From NCBI RefSeq assembly GCF_020873895.1, contig NZ_JAHWGT010000008.1, positions 62,001 to 126,000 on the forward strand: a stretch of DNA of 64,000 nucleotides. Reading direction: 5' to 3'. The notes under the pieces are model-generated. The model had not been told where the DNA came from, did not search any database, and saw only the letters and a list, made by a program, of their open reading frames with translations. The DNA comes from Streptomyces sp. DH12 (GTDB lineage Bacteria; Actinomycetota; Actinomycetes; Streptomycetales; Streptomycetaceae). Position numbers and translations under genes: made by a program. Shown piece by piece: positions 41,626 through 48,909 of this stretch (positions are counted from its first letter, which is position 1; every line of letters begins with the position of its first letter).

Positions 41626-41689
41626 CGGGGGGAAGGGGAGGAGGTGGAAGGGGAGGAGGAGGGAAGGGGAGGGGAGCGGCTGGGGGGGT
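41626..41689. repeat. Polypurine G-rich low-complexity tract
   Basis: About 64 bp of almost pure G/A on the plus strand with eight or more GGGG/GGG runs separated by A or GA, ending in a run of seven G. It fills the gap between the carbamoyltransferase start and the upstream epimerase stop. It satisfies the pattern for G-quadruplexes on the plus strand, so the mRNA would be C-rich. Confidence 0.8.
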
Positions 41690-41690
41690 G

Positions 41691-42665
41691 TCAGGCGCCC
41701 GGGTCCGCGGCGGCGGTCGAGCGGAACCAGTCGATCGTGCGGCGCAGCCCGTCCTCGGCCGTCACGCGCGGCTCCCACTGGAGCTTGTCGCGGGCCAGGG
41801 TGATGTCCGGGCAGCGCACGGCCGGGTCGTCGGTGGGGCGTTCGATGTAGCGGATCTCGGAGGAGGAACCGGTCAGCTCGATGACCAGGCGCGCCAGCTC
41901 GAGCATGGTCAGCTCCGCCGGGTTGCCGATGTTCACCGGCCCGCGCAGCCCGTGCGCCGCGGCGGCGAGCACACCGCGCACCGTGTCGTCGACGTAGCAC
42001 AGCGAGCGGGTCTGGAGCCCGTCCCCGGTCACCGTCAGCGGCTCGCCGGCGAGCGCCTGGCGGACGAACGTGGGCACCGCGCGGCCGTCGTGGCCGCGCA
42101 TCCGCGGCCCGTAGGTGTTGAACAGCCGCACGATGCCCACGTCCGTGCCGCAGGTCTCGGCCTGGGCGGTCGACAGGGCCTCGCCGAACCGCTTCGCCTC
42201 GTCGTACACGCTGCGTGGGCCGACGGGGTTGACGTTGCCCCAGTAGCGCTCGTTCTGCGGGTGCTGCTGCGGGTCCCCGTACACCTCCGACGTGGAGGCG
42301 AGGAGGAAGCGCGCCCCCGCGCGGTGTGCCAGTGCCAGCGCGTGCCGGGTGCCGGAGCTGCCCGTCTCCAGGGTGTGCAGGGGCAGTCGCAGGTAGTCGG
42401 CTGGCGACGCGGGCGAGGCGAAGTGGAGCACCAGGTCGGGCGGGCGGTCGACGTCGAACGGTTCGGCGACGTTCGCCTCCAGCAGGGTGAATCCGGGGTC
42501 GTCCAGCAGGTCCGCGACGTTCTCGCGGCGTCCGGTGCTGAAGTCGTCCACACAGGTCACGGCCGTGCCGTCGGCCAGCAGCGCGTGGCAGAGGTGCGAG
42601 CCCACGAAACCGGCGCCGCCCGTCACGACGGCGTGCTGCCACTTCTGCGCGGGGGACGTGCTCAT
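41691..42665 (-). CDS. UXS-like NAD-dependent sugar epimerase/decarboxylase
   Basis: A 324-residue extended SDR. It has NAD site VVTGGAGFVGSHLCHALL, the DDFSTGRRENV stretch at strand 2, catalytic Tyr/Lys in YDEAKRFGEAL, and NTYGPRMRGHDGRAVPTFVR. The WGNVNPVGPRSVYDEAKR region resembles UDP-glucuronate decarboxylase (UDP-xylose synthase) most, with GDP-mannose/heptose dehydratases as alternatives. It does not show HldD-specific features I could name, so a heptose-6-epimerase role is not supported. GGAG precedes the ATG. Confidence 0.87.
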   Translation of the reverse strand: MSTSPAQKWQHAVVTGGAGFVGSHLCHALLADGTAVTCVDDFSTGRRENVADLLDDPGFTLLEANVAEPFDVDRPPDLVLHFASPASPADYLRLPLHTLETGSSGTRHALALAHRAGARFLLASTSEVYGDPQQHPQNERYWGNVNPVGPRSVYDEAKRFGEALSTAQAETCGTDVGIVRLFNTYGPRMRGHDGRAVPTFVRQALAGEPLTVTGDGLQTRSLCYVDDTVRGVLAAAAHGLRGPVNIGNPAELTMLELARLVIELTGSSSEIRYIERPTDDPAVRCPDITLARDKLQWEPRVTAEDGLRRTIDWFRSTAAADPGA

Positions 42666-42886
42666 ACGTGCTCCTTCGGTCGTCGGTCTTCGGTCGGCCG
42701 GCCGTCCGCCGGTCCCGGTGGGTCCGTCCGGCCCGTCCCTCGTCGGTGGGCCGTCGGTCGCCGGGGGCGAACGGGTCGTCAGGTGGTCGGCGGTTCGGTG
42801 GGATGGCTCGGGCCGGCCGGGTCGGTCGGTGGGGTGGCTGGGGGCGGTCCGGTCGGTCGGGGTCGCGGTGGTCGGGCGGCGGACCG
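42666..42886. repeat. Degenerate TCGG/GGTCGGT-rich intergenic stretch
   Basis: 221 bp dominated by imperfect repeats of CGGTCGG and GGTCGGTGGG (for example GTCGGTCTTCGGTCGG, GGGTCGGTCGGTGGGG). There is no coding signal. It separates the YbdK-like gene from the epimerase and may be a slippage-prone or protein-binding spacer. Confidence 0.6.
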
Positions 42887-43981
42887 TCAGGGCGCCACGG
42901 TCTCGGAGATGAGCAGGTCGGCCAGTGCGGACGTGCCGCCCTCGGCGAGCACCCGGCGTTGCAGATCGGCCGGGGTCCCCTGCTGGAGCAGCCGGTGGAC
43001 CAGGGAGGCGACCTCCCGGTCGTCGCCGGCCTCCTCCAGCGCCGGGGTCACGGAGTCGAGCAGCCGCGCCAGGACGTCGCCGGCCCGTCGGCACCTGCCC
43101 TCGGGGTCCATGAGCAGGTCGCTCAGACCGTGCCGGGCGGCGTACCAGTTGGCGGCCTGGAGCCGCTCGGGCGGGCAGTCGGGCGGGGGCTCCCCGGTCT
43201 CCTCCGCACGCAGGGCGGTGGACACCATGGCCCGTACGAGCCCGACGAACATGACGGCGGCGTCCGCCCTCAGCTGCACGTCGGTGCAGCGCACCTCCAG
43301 GGTGGGGTACCGCTCGGAGAGCCGCGCCTGCCAGTAGATCTGGCCGGTGTCGCTGATCGCCCCGGAGTCCAGCAGGACGCGCACGCGCCGGTCGTGGTCG
43401 GCGGAGTCGGCGAAGGAGGGGGGCGGGCCGCTCACCGGCCACCGGCCGAAGATGACCGTCCGCCAGCTCGCGAAGCCGGTGTCGCGGCCGTCCCACAGCG
43501 GCGAGTTCGCCGACATCGCGACGAGGACCGGCAGCCAGGGCCGGATCCGGTTGAGGACGGCGACGGCCCGGGCCCGGTCGGGGACGGCGACGTGCACGTG
43601 CATGCCGCTGACGAGTTGCTCGTCGACGAGCTGGGGCGCCTGGGAGCGCATCGCCAGGTACCGGGCGCTCGCGGTGACCGGCTCGGGGCCGGGCCCGCGG
43701 AAGGGGGCGGTACCGGTCGCCACGATCCGGCAGCCGTTCTTCTCGGCCGCCGTACCGAGGGCGTGCCGCAGTCGCAGGAGGTGGCCGCCCACCTCGTCGA
43801 GGTGGGAGCAGATCGGTGTGGCGACCTCGATCTGCGACTGGAGGAGTTCCGACTGGACCTCCTGGTCGTCCACGATCGGGCCCAGCCCCGCCGCCGCGCG
43901 GACCTCGTCGGCGAGGGGCACGGGGAGGCAGGTGACCGGATCGACGAGGAAGTACTCTTCCTCGACCCCAACTGTGATCAT
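42887..43981 (-). CDS. YbdK-family carboxylate-amine ligase (glutamate-cysteine ligase 2 fold)
   Basis: A 364-residue ATP-dependent enzyme with the glutamate-cysteine ligase fold: [14 protein letters not shown] at the N-terminus, [56 protein letters not shown] and [19 protein letters not shown]. YbdK proteins form gamma-glutamyl amides weakly; their natural substrates in actinomycetes are mostly unknown. Streptomyces does not use glutathione as its main thiol, so cysteine ligation is not assumed. The ATG start is preceded by GAGG. It sits inside a sugar-biosynthesis locus, which is unusual. Confidence 0.88.
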   Translation of the reverse strand: MITVGVEEEYFLVDPVTCLPVPLADEVRAAAGLGPIVDDQEVQSELLQSQIEVATPICSHLDEVGGHLLRLRHALGTAAEKNGCRIVATGTAPFRGPGPEPVTASARYLAMRSQAPQLVDEQLVSGMHVHVAVPDRARAVAVLNRIRPWLPVLVAMSANSPLWDGRDTGFASWRTVIFGRWPVSGPPPSFADSADHDRRVRVLLDSGAISDTGQIYWQARLSERYPTLEVRCTDVQLRADAAVMFVGLVRAMVSTALRAEETGEPPPDCPPERLQAANWYAARHGLSDLLMDPEGRCRRAGDVLARLLDSVTPALEEAGDDREVASLVHRLLQQGTPADLQRRVLAEGGTSALADLLISETVAP

Positions 43982-43991
43982 GTCGCCTCGG

Positions 43992-44016
43992 GTACCCGTA
44001 AAAACCCCAACAAATC
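43992..44016 (-). promoter_or_regulatory. Candidate sigma-B-like promoter before YbdK gene
   Basis: On the minus strand GATT (44016-44013), a 15-nt spacer and GGGTAC (43997-43992) match the Streptomyces stress-sigma pattern GNNT-N14-16-GGGTAY. Transcription would begin only a few bases before the ATG, giving a near-leaderless mRNA. Confidence 0.4.
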
Positions 44017-44226
44017 GGGCATAAGGCGCGTAGCGCTGCGCTCACCCGAACGGCTCACGGCGGCGTGCGGAACGCGGCCGGGCAGGTCAGCGCGGTACGC
44101 GCCGGCACAAAAGGCCGGAGCGCGCAGCCGGCGGCAGGGGCCCGGCGGCAGGGCTCCGGGGGCCCGCGGGCCCCGACCGTATGGCCCCGGAAGATGCGGG
44201 CCCCTGCCCCGCGGGCCAGGGAGAGG
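44017..44226. other. Intergenic region between GT9 stop and the YbdK promoter
   Basis: About 210 bp with no credible gene. Several G/C dyads (for example GGGGCCCGGC around 44137 and GGGGGCCCGCGGGCCCC near 44159-44175, the latter a perfect palindrome) can terminate the upstream glycosyltransferase operon. Confidence 0.5.
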
Positions 44227-45180
44227 TCACCCCCCTCGCCCGTCCAGGCGCTCCAGGACGGCGTCGAGGACCTCGTCCGGGCCGATCCGCAGCAGCCGCG
44301 GGTCCGGCCGCGCGGCGTGCGGGTCGCCGGGCGGGCCCGGGTGCCAGAGCGCCGCGTGCCGCGGGTCCGGCGGCGGGCCCCACAGGCGCGGCGGCACCGG
44401 ACCGAAGAGGGTCACCGAGGGCGCCCCGTACGCCACCGCGACATGGGCGACCCCCGTGTCCCCGCTGACCACGGCGGCCGCCCCGGCGCACAGCGCGGCG
44501 AGCCGCCCGAACGGCAGCCCGCCCGCCAGCACGTCCGACCCGTCCAGGCCGGTGGATCCGGCGATCCCCGCGAGCAGCGCGTCCTCCCCGGGCCCGCCGG
44601 TCAGGACGACGCGGTGGCCGCGCCGCCGCAGTTCCCGCACGACCGCCGCGTATCGCTCCGGCGGCCAGCGCCGCGCCGCGCTCGCCGCGCCCGGGTGGAC
44701 GACCACGGCCCCGGGGGCGGGGGACGGCCCGCCGGGGGGCGGCAGCCGGAGGTCGCCGGGGTCCGCCGGGGCGCCGTACCACGCCAGCAGCCGGCACCAG
44801 CGGTGCCGCTCGTGCTCGTCCGCCGTCCACGCCGGGCCCGCGATGTGCGGGGTCCCCGGGTGGGCGAAGGCCAGCAGCCGCCCGGGCCGCGTCCGCTCCA
44901 GCAGCAGATGGCTGGAGGGGCCCTTCCCGTGCAGGTCGACGGCGGCCTCCGGCGGCGGCCCGGACCACGGCAGCCGGGCGGGCACGGCGCGCCCGGGCGC
45001 CGACGCGGGCAGCAGCGCGTCCACGGCGTCGACGGCCGCCACCACCCCGCGCAACGCCTCCGGGGCGGCGAGGACCACCTCGTGGCCGGGAAAGCCGCGC
45101 CGCACCGCCCGCAGCGCCGGCACCCCGGCCAGCAGGTCGCCGAGCCCCAGCGCGCGCAGCACCAGGACGCGGGGCCTCAC
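44227..45180 (-). CDS. GT9 heptosyltransferase-type glycosyltransferase (second copy)
   Basis: A 317-residue GT-B protein of family 9, the ADP-heptose:LPS heptosyltransferase family. It shows VLVLRALGLGDLLAGVPALR (heptosyltransferase N-terminal loop), AVVVHPGAASAARRWPPERY, HRVVLTGGPGEDALLAGI and the nucleotide-binding VVSGDTGVAHVAVAYGAPSV. It starts with a GTG overlapping the previous GT9 stop. In an organism without LPS the acceptor must be another lipid or glycan. It ends group B of the sugar operon. Confidence 0.9.
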   Translation of the reverse strand: MRPRVLVLRALGLGDLLAGVPALRAVRRGFPGHEVVLAAPEALRGVVAAVDAVDALLPASAPGRAVPARLPWSGPPPEAAVDLHGKGPSSHLLLERTRPGRLLAFAHPGTPHIAGPAWTADEHERHRWCRLLAWYGAPADPGDLRLPPPGGPSPAPGAVVVHPGAASAARRWPPERYAAVVRELRRRGHRVVLTGGPGEDALLAGIAGSTGLDGSDVLAGGLPFGRLAALCAGAAAVVSGDTGVAHVAVAYGAPSVTLFGPVPPRLWGPPPDPRHAALWHPGPPGDPHAARPDPRLLRIGPDEVLDAVLERLDGRGG

Positions 45181-46184
45181 GCCCCCGTCCCCAGCAGCTT
45201 GTCCACCGCCGCGACCACGTCCTCCGCCGTCACCCCGTCGAGGCAGGGGTGGCCCGCCACCGGGCACACGCGGGCGCGGGTACCGGCACAGGGGGCGCCC
45301 TGGTCCCCCAGGAGGACGTGCGGAACGCCGTGCGGCCCCCAGCGCTCGGCGGGGACGACCGGAGAGAAGAGCGACACGACGGGCGTCCCGACGGCCGCCG
45401 CGAGGTGCGCGGGGCCGGTGTTGCCCGTGACCACCGCACCCGCCCCCGCCAGCACCGCGGCCAGCTCCGGCGGCCGGGTGCGGCCGCCCAGGTCCACGCC
45501 GTGGGCGCCGGCGACGTACGCGGTCAGCTCCCGTTCGTCCGGGCCGCCCGTCACCACGACCCGGTGGCCGGCCACGGCGAGCAGCCGGACCGCCTGCGCG
45601 CACCGCTCGGGGCTCCACCTGCGGGCGGGGACGCTCGCGCCCGGGTGCACCACGACGTAGGGGCCGGGGCCCGTCAACTCCGGCGCGGCCGGGGCGTGCC
45701 GCACCCGCAGCCGCCCGTCGTCGCCCGGCGGGCGGGGGTGGCCGGCCGCCTCGGCGAGGGCGAGCGCCGCCTCCGCCTCGTGGGCGTGCGGCGCCCGCCG
45801 GTGGCGCACGTCCAGCAGCGAACCGGGCGCGTCGACGCTGTCCGCCGCGATGTACGCGACGCCCGCCATGCGCAGCAGCAGCGCCGCGGGCAGCGGGCTC
45901 TGGTGGAACGAGGTCAGGACCAGCGCCGCGTCGAACCGGCCGGCGGCCACCCGGTCGACGAGCCGGCCGACGTCCGCCCGGTCCACGGCGGGCGGGTCGA
46001 AGCCCACCCAGGGCGCCTGCCACACCAGCACCTCGGCGACGCCCGGCAGCAGCCGCGCGGCCGGCGCGCCCTGCGGGCCGCACAGCATCGCCACCCGGTC
46101 CGCCCGGTGCGCGACCGCGCGGACCGCGGGGCCGGCGAGGAGGACGTCACCGAAGCTGTCCAGGCGGACGACGAGCGCCCTCAT
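45177..46184 (-). CDS. GT9 heptosyltransferase-type glycosyltransferase (first copy)
   Basis: A 335-residue GT9 enzyme: MRALVVRLDSFGDVLLAGPA, YVVVHPGASVPARRWSPERC, HRVVVTGGPDERELTAYV and AVVTGNTGPAHLAAAVGTPV. The Cys-rich end ARVCPVAGHPCLDGVTAEDV is typical of heptosyltransferase II-like members. It overlaps the GmhB-like gene (ATGA) upstream and the second GT9 (GTGA) downstream, so phosphatase and two transferases are made together. It is clearly diverged from its neighbour and not a recent duplicate. Confidence 0.91.
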   Translation of the reverse strand: MRALVVRLDSFGDVLLAGPAVRAVAHRADRVAMLCGPQGAPAARLLPGVAEVLVWQAPWVGFDPPAVDRADVGRLVDRVAAGRFDAALVLTSFHQSPLPAALLLRMAGVAYIAADSVDAPGSLLDVRHRRAPHAHEAEAALALAEAAGHPRPPGDDGRLRVRHAPAAPELTGPGPYVVVHPGASVPARRWSPERCAQAVRLLAVAGHRVVVTGGPDERELTAYVAGAHGVDLGGRTRPPELAAVLAGAGAVVTGNTGPAHLAAAVGTPVVSLFSPVVPAERWGPHGVPHVLLGDQGAPCAGTRARVCPVAGHPCLDGVTAEDVVAAVDKLLGTGA

Positions 46185-47044
46185 GCGGGCCTCCGGACGG
46201 TCGAGGGGCGCCCCAGCACGTGCCGGACGGCGCTGAGCAGGTCCCGGCAGACGTCCGGCGCCTCCGCCACCTCGGCGGGCAGCGTCCGCGTCGTCGGGAC
46301 GAGCACGCCCCGGGCGCCCGCGGCGCGCGCGGCACCCATGTCCGCGCCGATGTCACCGATCACGACGCACCGCTCCGCGGTCACGCCCAGCGCGGCCGCC
46401 GCCCGCAGGACGAGACCGGGGGCGGGCTTGCGGCAGGCGCAGCCGTCCTCCGGTACGTGCGGGCAGTGCACCCACACGTCCAGGGGGCGGCCCAGCAGGG
46501 CGTCGACCTGGGCGTTCACCTCCCGTACCGCCGCCTCGGTGAGCAGCCCGCGGCCGATGCCCGACTGGTTGGACACGACGCCCACCGGCACGCCGCGGGC
46601 CCGCAGCAGCCGCACCGCCGCCCGCGCGCCCGGCATGAGCCGCACCCGCTCGGGATCGCCGTTGTACGGCACGTCCACGACGAGGGTGTCGTCGCGGTCG
46701 AAGAGCACCGCGGCGGGCAGGCCGCCGCCGCGCCCCCCGGCCCCGCCGCCGTCGGCCGGTGCGGTCGAGCCGTCGACGGCGCGGGGTGCGGCACCCGCCC
46801 GCCCGGGGCGGCCGGTTCCTTCTCCGGCGGGCCCCGGGCAGGCGCCGCTCGTACGCGTCCGGGCGCGGCCGGTACCGGCCCGGGCGACACCCCAGGCGTC
46901 CGCCTCGGCGGCGCTGTCGGCGGCCGCGCCGCCGTCCGCGGCAGCGGCCCCGGCGGTGCCCGTACCGGACGGGCCGACGCCCGCCGTGGCCGCCCCGGCT
47001 CCGCCGCCGTCCGCCGCCGCGCGGACGGGGTCCGGCCCGCTCAC
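46181..47044 (-). CDS. gmhB: HAD-IIIA phosphatase, GmhB-like, with long low-complexity N-terminus
   Basis: A 287-residue protein whose last 180 residues match D-glycero-D-manno-heptose-1,7-bisphosphate 7-phosphatase. It has HAD motif I LFDRDDTLVVDVPYNGDPER, VVSNQSGIGRGL (motif II), the zinc-binding CPHVPEDGCACRKPAPG (CxH..CxC, GmhB-specific) and CVVIGDIGADMGAARAAGA (motifs III/IV). The first 105 residues are Ala/Gly/Pro-rich and probably disordered, an addition not seen in the ordinary 190-residue enzyme. The GTG start is supported by its overlap with the GT2 stop; a start closer to the domain cannot be excluded. It is separated from gmhA/hldE by 8.6 kb but belongs to the same pathway. Confidence 0.86.
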   Translation of the reverse strand: MSGPDPVRAAADGGGAGAATAGVGPSGTGTAGAAAADGGAAADSAAEADAWGVARAGTGRARTRTSGACPGPAGEGTGRPGRAGAAPRAVDGSTAPADGGGAGGRGGGLPAAVLFDRDDTLVVDVPYNGDPERVRLMPGARAAVRLLRARGVPVGVVSNQSGIGRGLLTEAAVREVNAQVDALLGRPLDVWVHCPHVPEDGCACRKPAPGLVLRAAAALGVTAERCVVIGDIGADMGAARAAGARGVLVPTTRTLPAEVAEAPDVCRDLLSAVRHVLGRPSTVRRPA

Positions 47045-48060
47045 GTCCCGCCGCCGTTCCAGCACCCGGCCGAGCGGTGCCGCACCTCGCCCGCGAGCCG
47101 GTGCCAGGTCGCGAGCACCGGGATGGCGGCGCTGGTCAGCGCCATGGTGACCACCTCGTCGCGAGTGCGGGGCCCCGGGGCGATACGGGCGCGGGCGAAC
47201 TCCGCCGTACCGAGCAGCCAGGCGCCCGCGGCCCAGGCGGCGGCCGTGCGGCGCCCGCCCGCCGCCAGCACCACGGCGAGCGCGCCCGCCGCGGTGATCG
47301 CCGCGTGGCGGCGGATGCGGCCGCGCGGGGCCGCGGCGCGCTCCCACCAGTCGGGGCCGTGCAGCCGCGCCATGAGCGCGTCGTCGGCGTTGCCCCGCTG
47401 GACCCGCAGCGAGACCCACCGGTCGGCGGGCCGTACCGGGTGCTCGGTGCGGCGGGTGCCGCGCCGGATGGCCCAGCCCGCGTCGATCAGCCGCAGGGCG
47501 AGGTCCGCGTCCTCGCGGAAGGCCCGCGGGAACCGCTCGTCGAAGCCGCCCACGGCGCGCAGCGCCTCGGTGCGGTACGCCATGTCGGCGGTCGCCCACA
47601 AGGCGCGCTCCAGACCGGCGGTGTTGCGCTCCCAGTCGGTGGGGGGCCGCCCGCCGGGGAGTGGGACGCGCAGGACGCCCTGCACGCCGCCCGTGCCGGG
47701 GGCGGCCCCGGCGAGGTCGCGGGCGAGTTCGGCGCGCCAGGTGGGGCCGACGCGCACGTCGTCGTCGAGGAGGACCGTCCACGGCTCCCGCACCGCCCGC
47801 AGCCCGGTGTTGCGGGCCGCCGCCGGACCGCGGCCGCCGCTGCGCAGCACGACCGCCCGGTCGGCGAGCGGACCGAGCGCGTCCAGGGGCAGGGGGGCGG
47901 GGCACTCCCCGGGGGGCGGCTCGCCCGGCCGGTCGTCGACGAGGACGACGCGGGCCGGCTCCGGGCCCTCGCCGGTCGCGAGGGCCCGGAGGCAGTCGGC
48001 GAGACAGGGCCGCCCGATGGTGGGGACGACCACGGCGTACGGCGCGGGCGGAGAGCTCAT
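47041..48060 (-). CDS. GT2 glycosyltransferase with C-terminal membrane segments
   Basis: A 339-residue inverting GT-A enzyme. It has YAVVVPTIGRPCLADCLRAL, the donor-binding VVLVDDRPGEPP, a metal-binding triad in WTVLLDDDVRVGPTW (DDD), and acceptor-side FPRAFREDADLALRLIDAGW with the catalytic ED. Hydrophobic stretches (about 255-275 and 300-320) suggest membrane attachment, fitting transfer to a lipid-linked acceptor. It is the first gene of group B (GT2-gmhB-GT9-GT9) and is preceded by a 400-bp regulatory region. Confidence 0.88.
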   Translation of the reverse strand: MSSPPAPYAVVVPTIGRPCLADCLRALATGEGPEPARVVLVDDRPGEPPPGECPAPLPLDALGPLADRAVVLRSGGRGPAAARNTGLRAVREPWTVLLDDDVRVGPTWRAELARDLAGAAPGTGGVQGVLRVPLPGGRPPTDWERNTAGLERALWATADMAYRTEALRAVGGFDERFPRAFREDADLALRLIDAGWAIRRGTRRTEHPVRPADRWVSLRVQRGNADDALMARLHGPDWWERAAAPRGRIRRHAAITAAGALAVVLAAGGRRTAAAWAAGAWLLGTAEFARARIAPGPRTRDEVVTMALTSAAIPVLATWHRLAGEVRHRSAGCWNGGGT

Positions 48061-48239
48061 GGGGCGGCGCCTCCCGATATGGGCCGGTCATGAGGGCGGG
48101 TGATGCCCGTTTCGGTCACCTTATGCATGGATCACCCGGTTCCGCAGGGTGATCCGCCGCGGGCGGGGTGGCGGCGGATCGGGGCGCGCGGGGGAGTGGC
48201 GGAGGGCCGGACGCGGGCTCGGTGGGGTGTTTCGGCCGA
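48061..48239 (-). promoter_or_regulatory. Promoter region of sugar operon group B
   Basis: 179 bp without a gene. It contains GGGTGATCC / GGATCACCC arms (48129-48156: GGATCACCCGGTTCCGCAGG then GTGATCC), an imperfect dyad that could be an operator or a leader hairpin, and AT-richer CCTTATGCATGG next to it, a candidate minus-strand -10. Confidence 0.4.
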
Positions 48240-48355
48240 TTGGCTCGAACGGCCGAGGATGGTTTATCGTTCATCTATGCGGAGGTGGGGCAGCCCTTCA
48301 CCACCGCGTGAGCTGCCCCGGCTGGTTCCCCCGTCCAGCCGGGGCTTCCCCTTTT
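48240..48355 (+). ncRNA. Candidate small RNA / attenuator with alternative hairpins
   Basis: An AT-rich promoter-like stretch GGTTTATCGTTCATCTATGC (48261-48280) is followed by two overlapping stem-loops. Hairpin 1 pairs GGGGCAGC (48287-48294) with GCTGCCCC (48312-48319). Hairpin 2 pairs GCCCCGGCTGG (48315-48325) with CCAGCCGGGGC (48335-48345), 11 bp, followed by TTCCCCTTTT. They share bases 48315-48319, so they are mutually exclusive. This is the layout of an attenuator or of a short terminated RNA. A GTG frame from 48286 to 48312 would encode an 8-residue peptide. It lies upstream of the SRPBCC gene. Confidence 0.55.
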
Positions 48356-48461
48356 CCGGGCCGGGCGTCCCACGGCCCGAAGGGCCCGCTCCCCGCGCCC
48401 CCGCCTGCCTCCCTCGCCACCTCCCGGGCATGACTTCGCCGTGCCGAGGAACTGTGGAGGG

Positions 48462-48875
48462 ATGACCGAATACGAACGCTCACGCACCATGCCCGCCCCG
48501 CCCGAGCAGGTCTTCGACCAGGCCGCCGACGTCAGCCGGCTGGACGACTGGCTGCCGGGGGACCTCCACGTCCGGGCCGGCGACCCGCCGGCGGTCACCG
48601 TCCACGAGGACCGCACCGACGAGGACACCCCCGCGCTGCTGCGTCCGCGCAAGGAGCAGATGCGGCTGGAGTGGGGCACCCGCGAGCAGGGCTCCTACGC
48701 CGGCTGGCTCCAGGTCGCCGGCATCGACAGCGGCGCCAGCGAGGTCACCGTGCACCTCTCGTTCTTCGAGGGGTCCCACGACCCGGGCGAACAGCGCGTG
48801 AACGAGGCCCTGGACGGCAGCCTGAGCAGCCTGGCCGAACTCGTCCGGCTGCGGGTCGACACCCCCGGCGGCTGA
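48462..48875 (+). CDS. SRPBCC-family (START-like) protein
   Basis: A 137-residue single-domain SRPBCC protein: YERSRTMPAPPEQVFDQAAD, VSRLDDWLPGDLHV and VTVHLSFFEGSHDPGEQRV, ending with a long C-terminal helix. The fold binds hydrophobic ligands or serves as a stress-related cyclase/dehydrase; the substrate is unknown. The ATG at 48462 is almost abutted by GGAGG, so spacing is tight; a GTG at 48441 is an alternative. A hairpin follows. Confidence 0.82.
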   Translation: MTEYERSRTMPAPPEQVFDQAADVSRLDDWLPGDLHVRAGDPPAVTVHEDRTDEDTPALLRPRKEQMRLEWGTREQGSYAGWLQVAGIDSGASEVTVHLSFFEGSHDPGEQRVNEALDGSLSSLAELVRLRVDTPGG

Positions 48876-48879
48876 CGGC

Positions 48880-48902
48880 GCCCCGCCGGCCGGCGGCGGG
48901 GC
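48880..48902. terminator. 9-bp bidirectional hairpin terminator
   Basis: GCCCCGCCG and CGGCGGGGC around a 5-nt loop, 4 bp after the SRPBCC stop and 7 bp from the FUSC stop on the other strand. Confidence 0.8.
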
Positions 48903-48909
48903 CCTCGCC

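Noticed and set aside
44087-44968. Alternative frame opposite or overlapping the GT9 gene
   Set aside because: Out of frame with the GT9 motifs; no start signal or domain.
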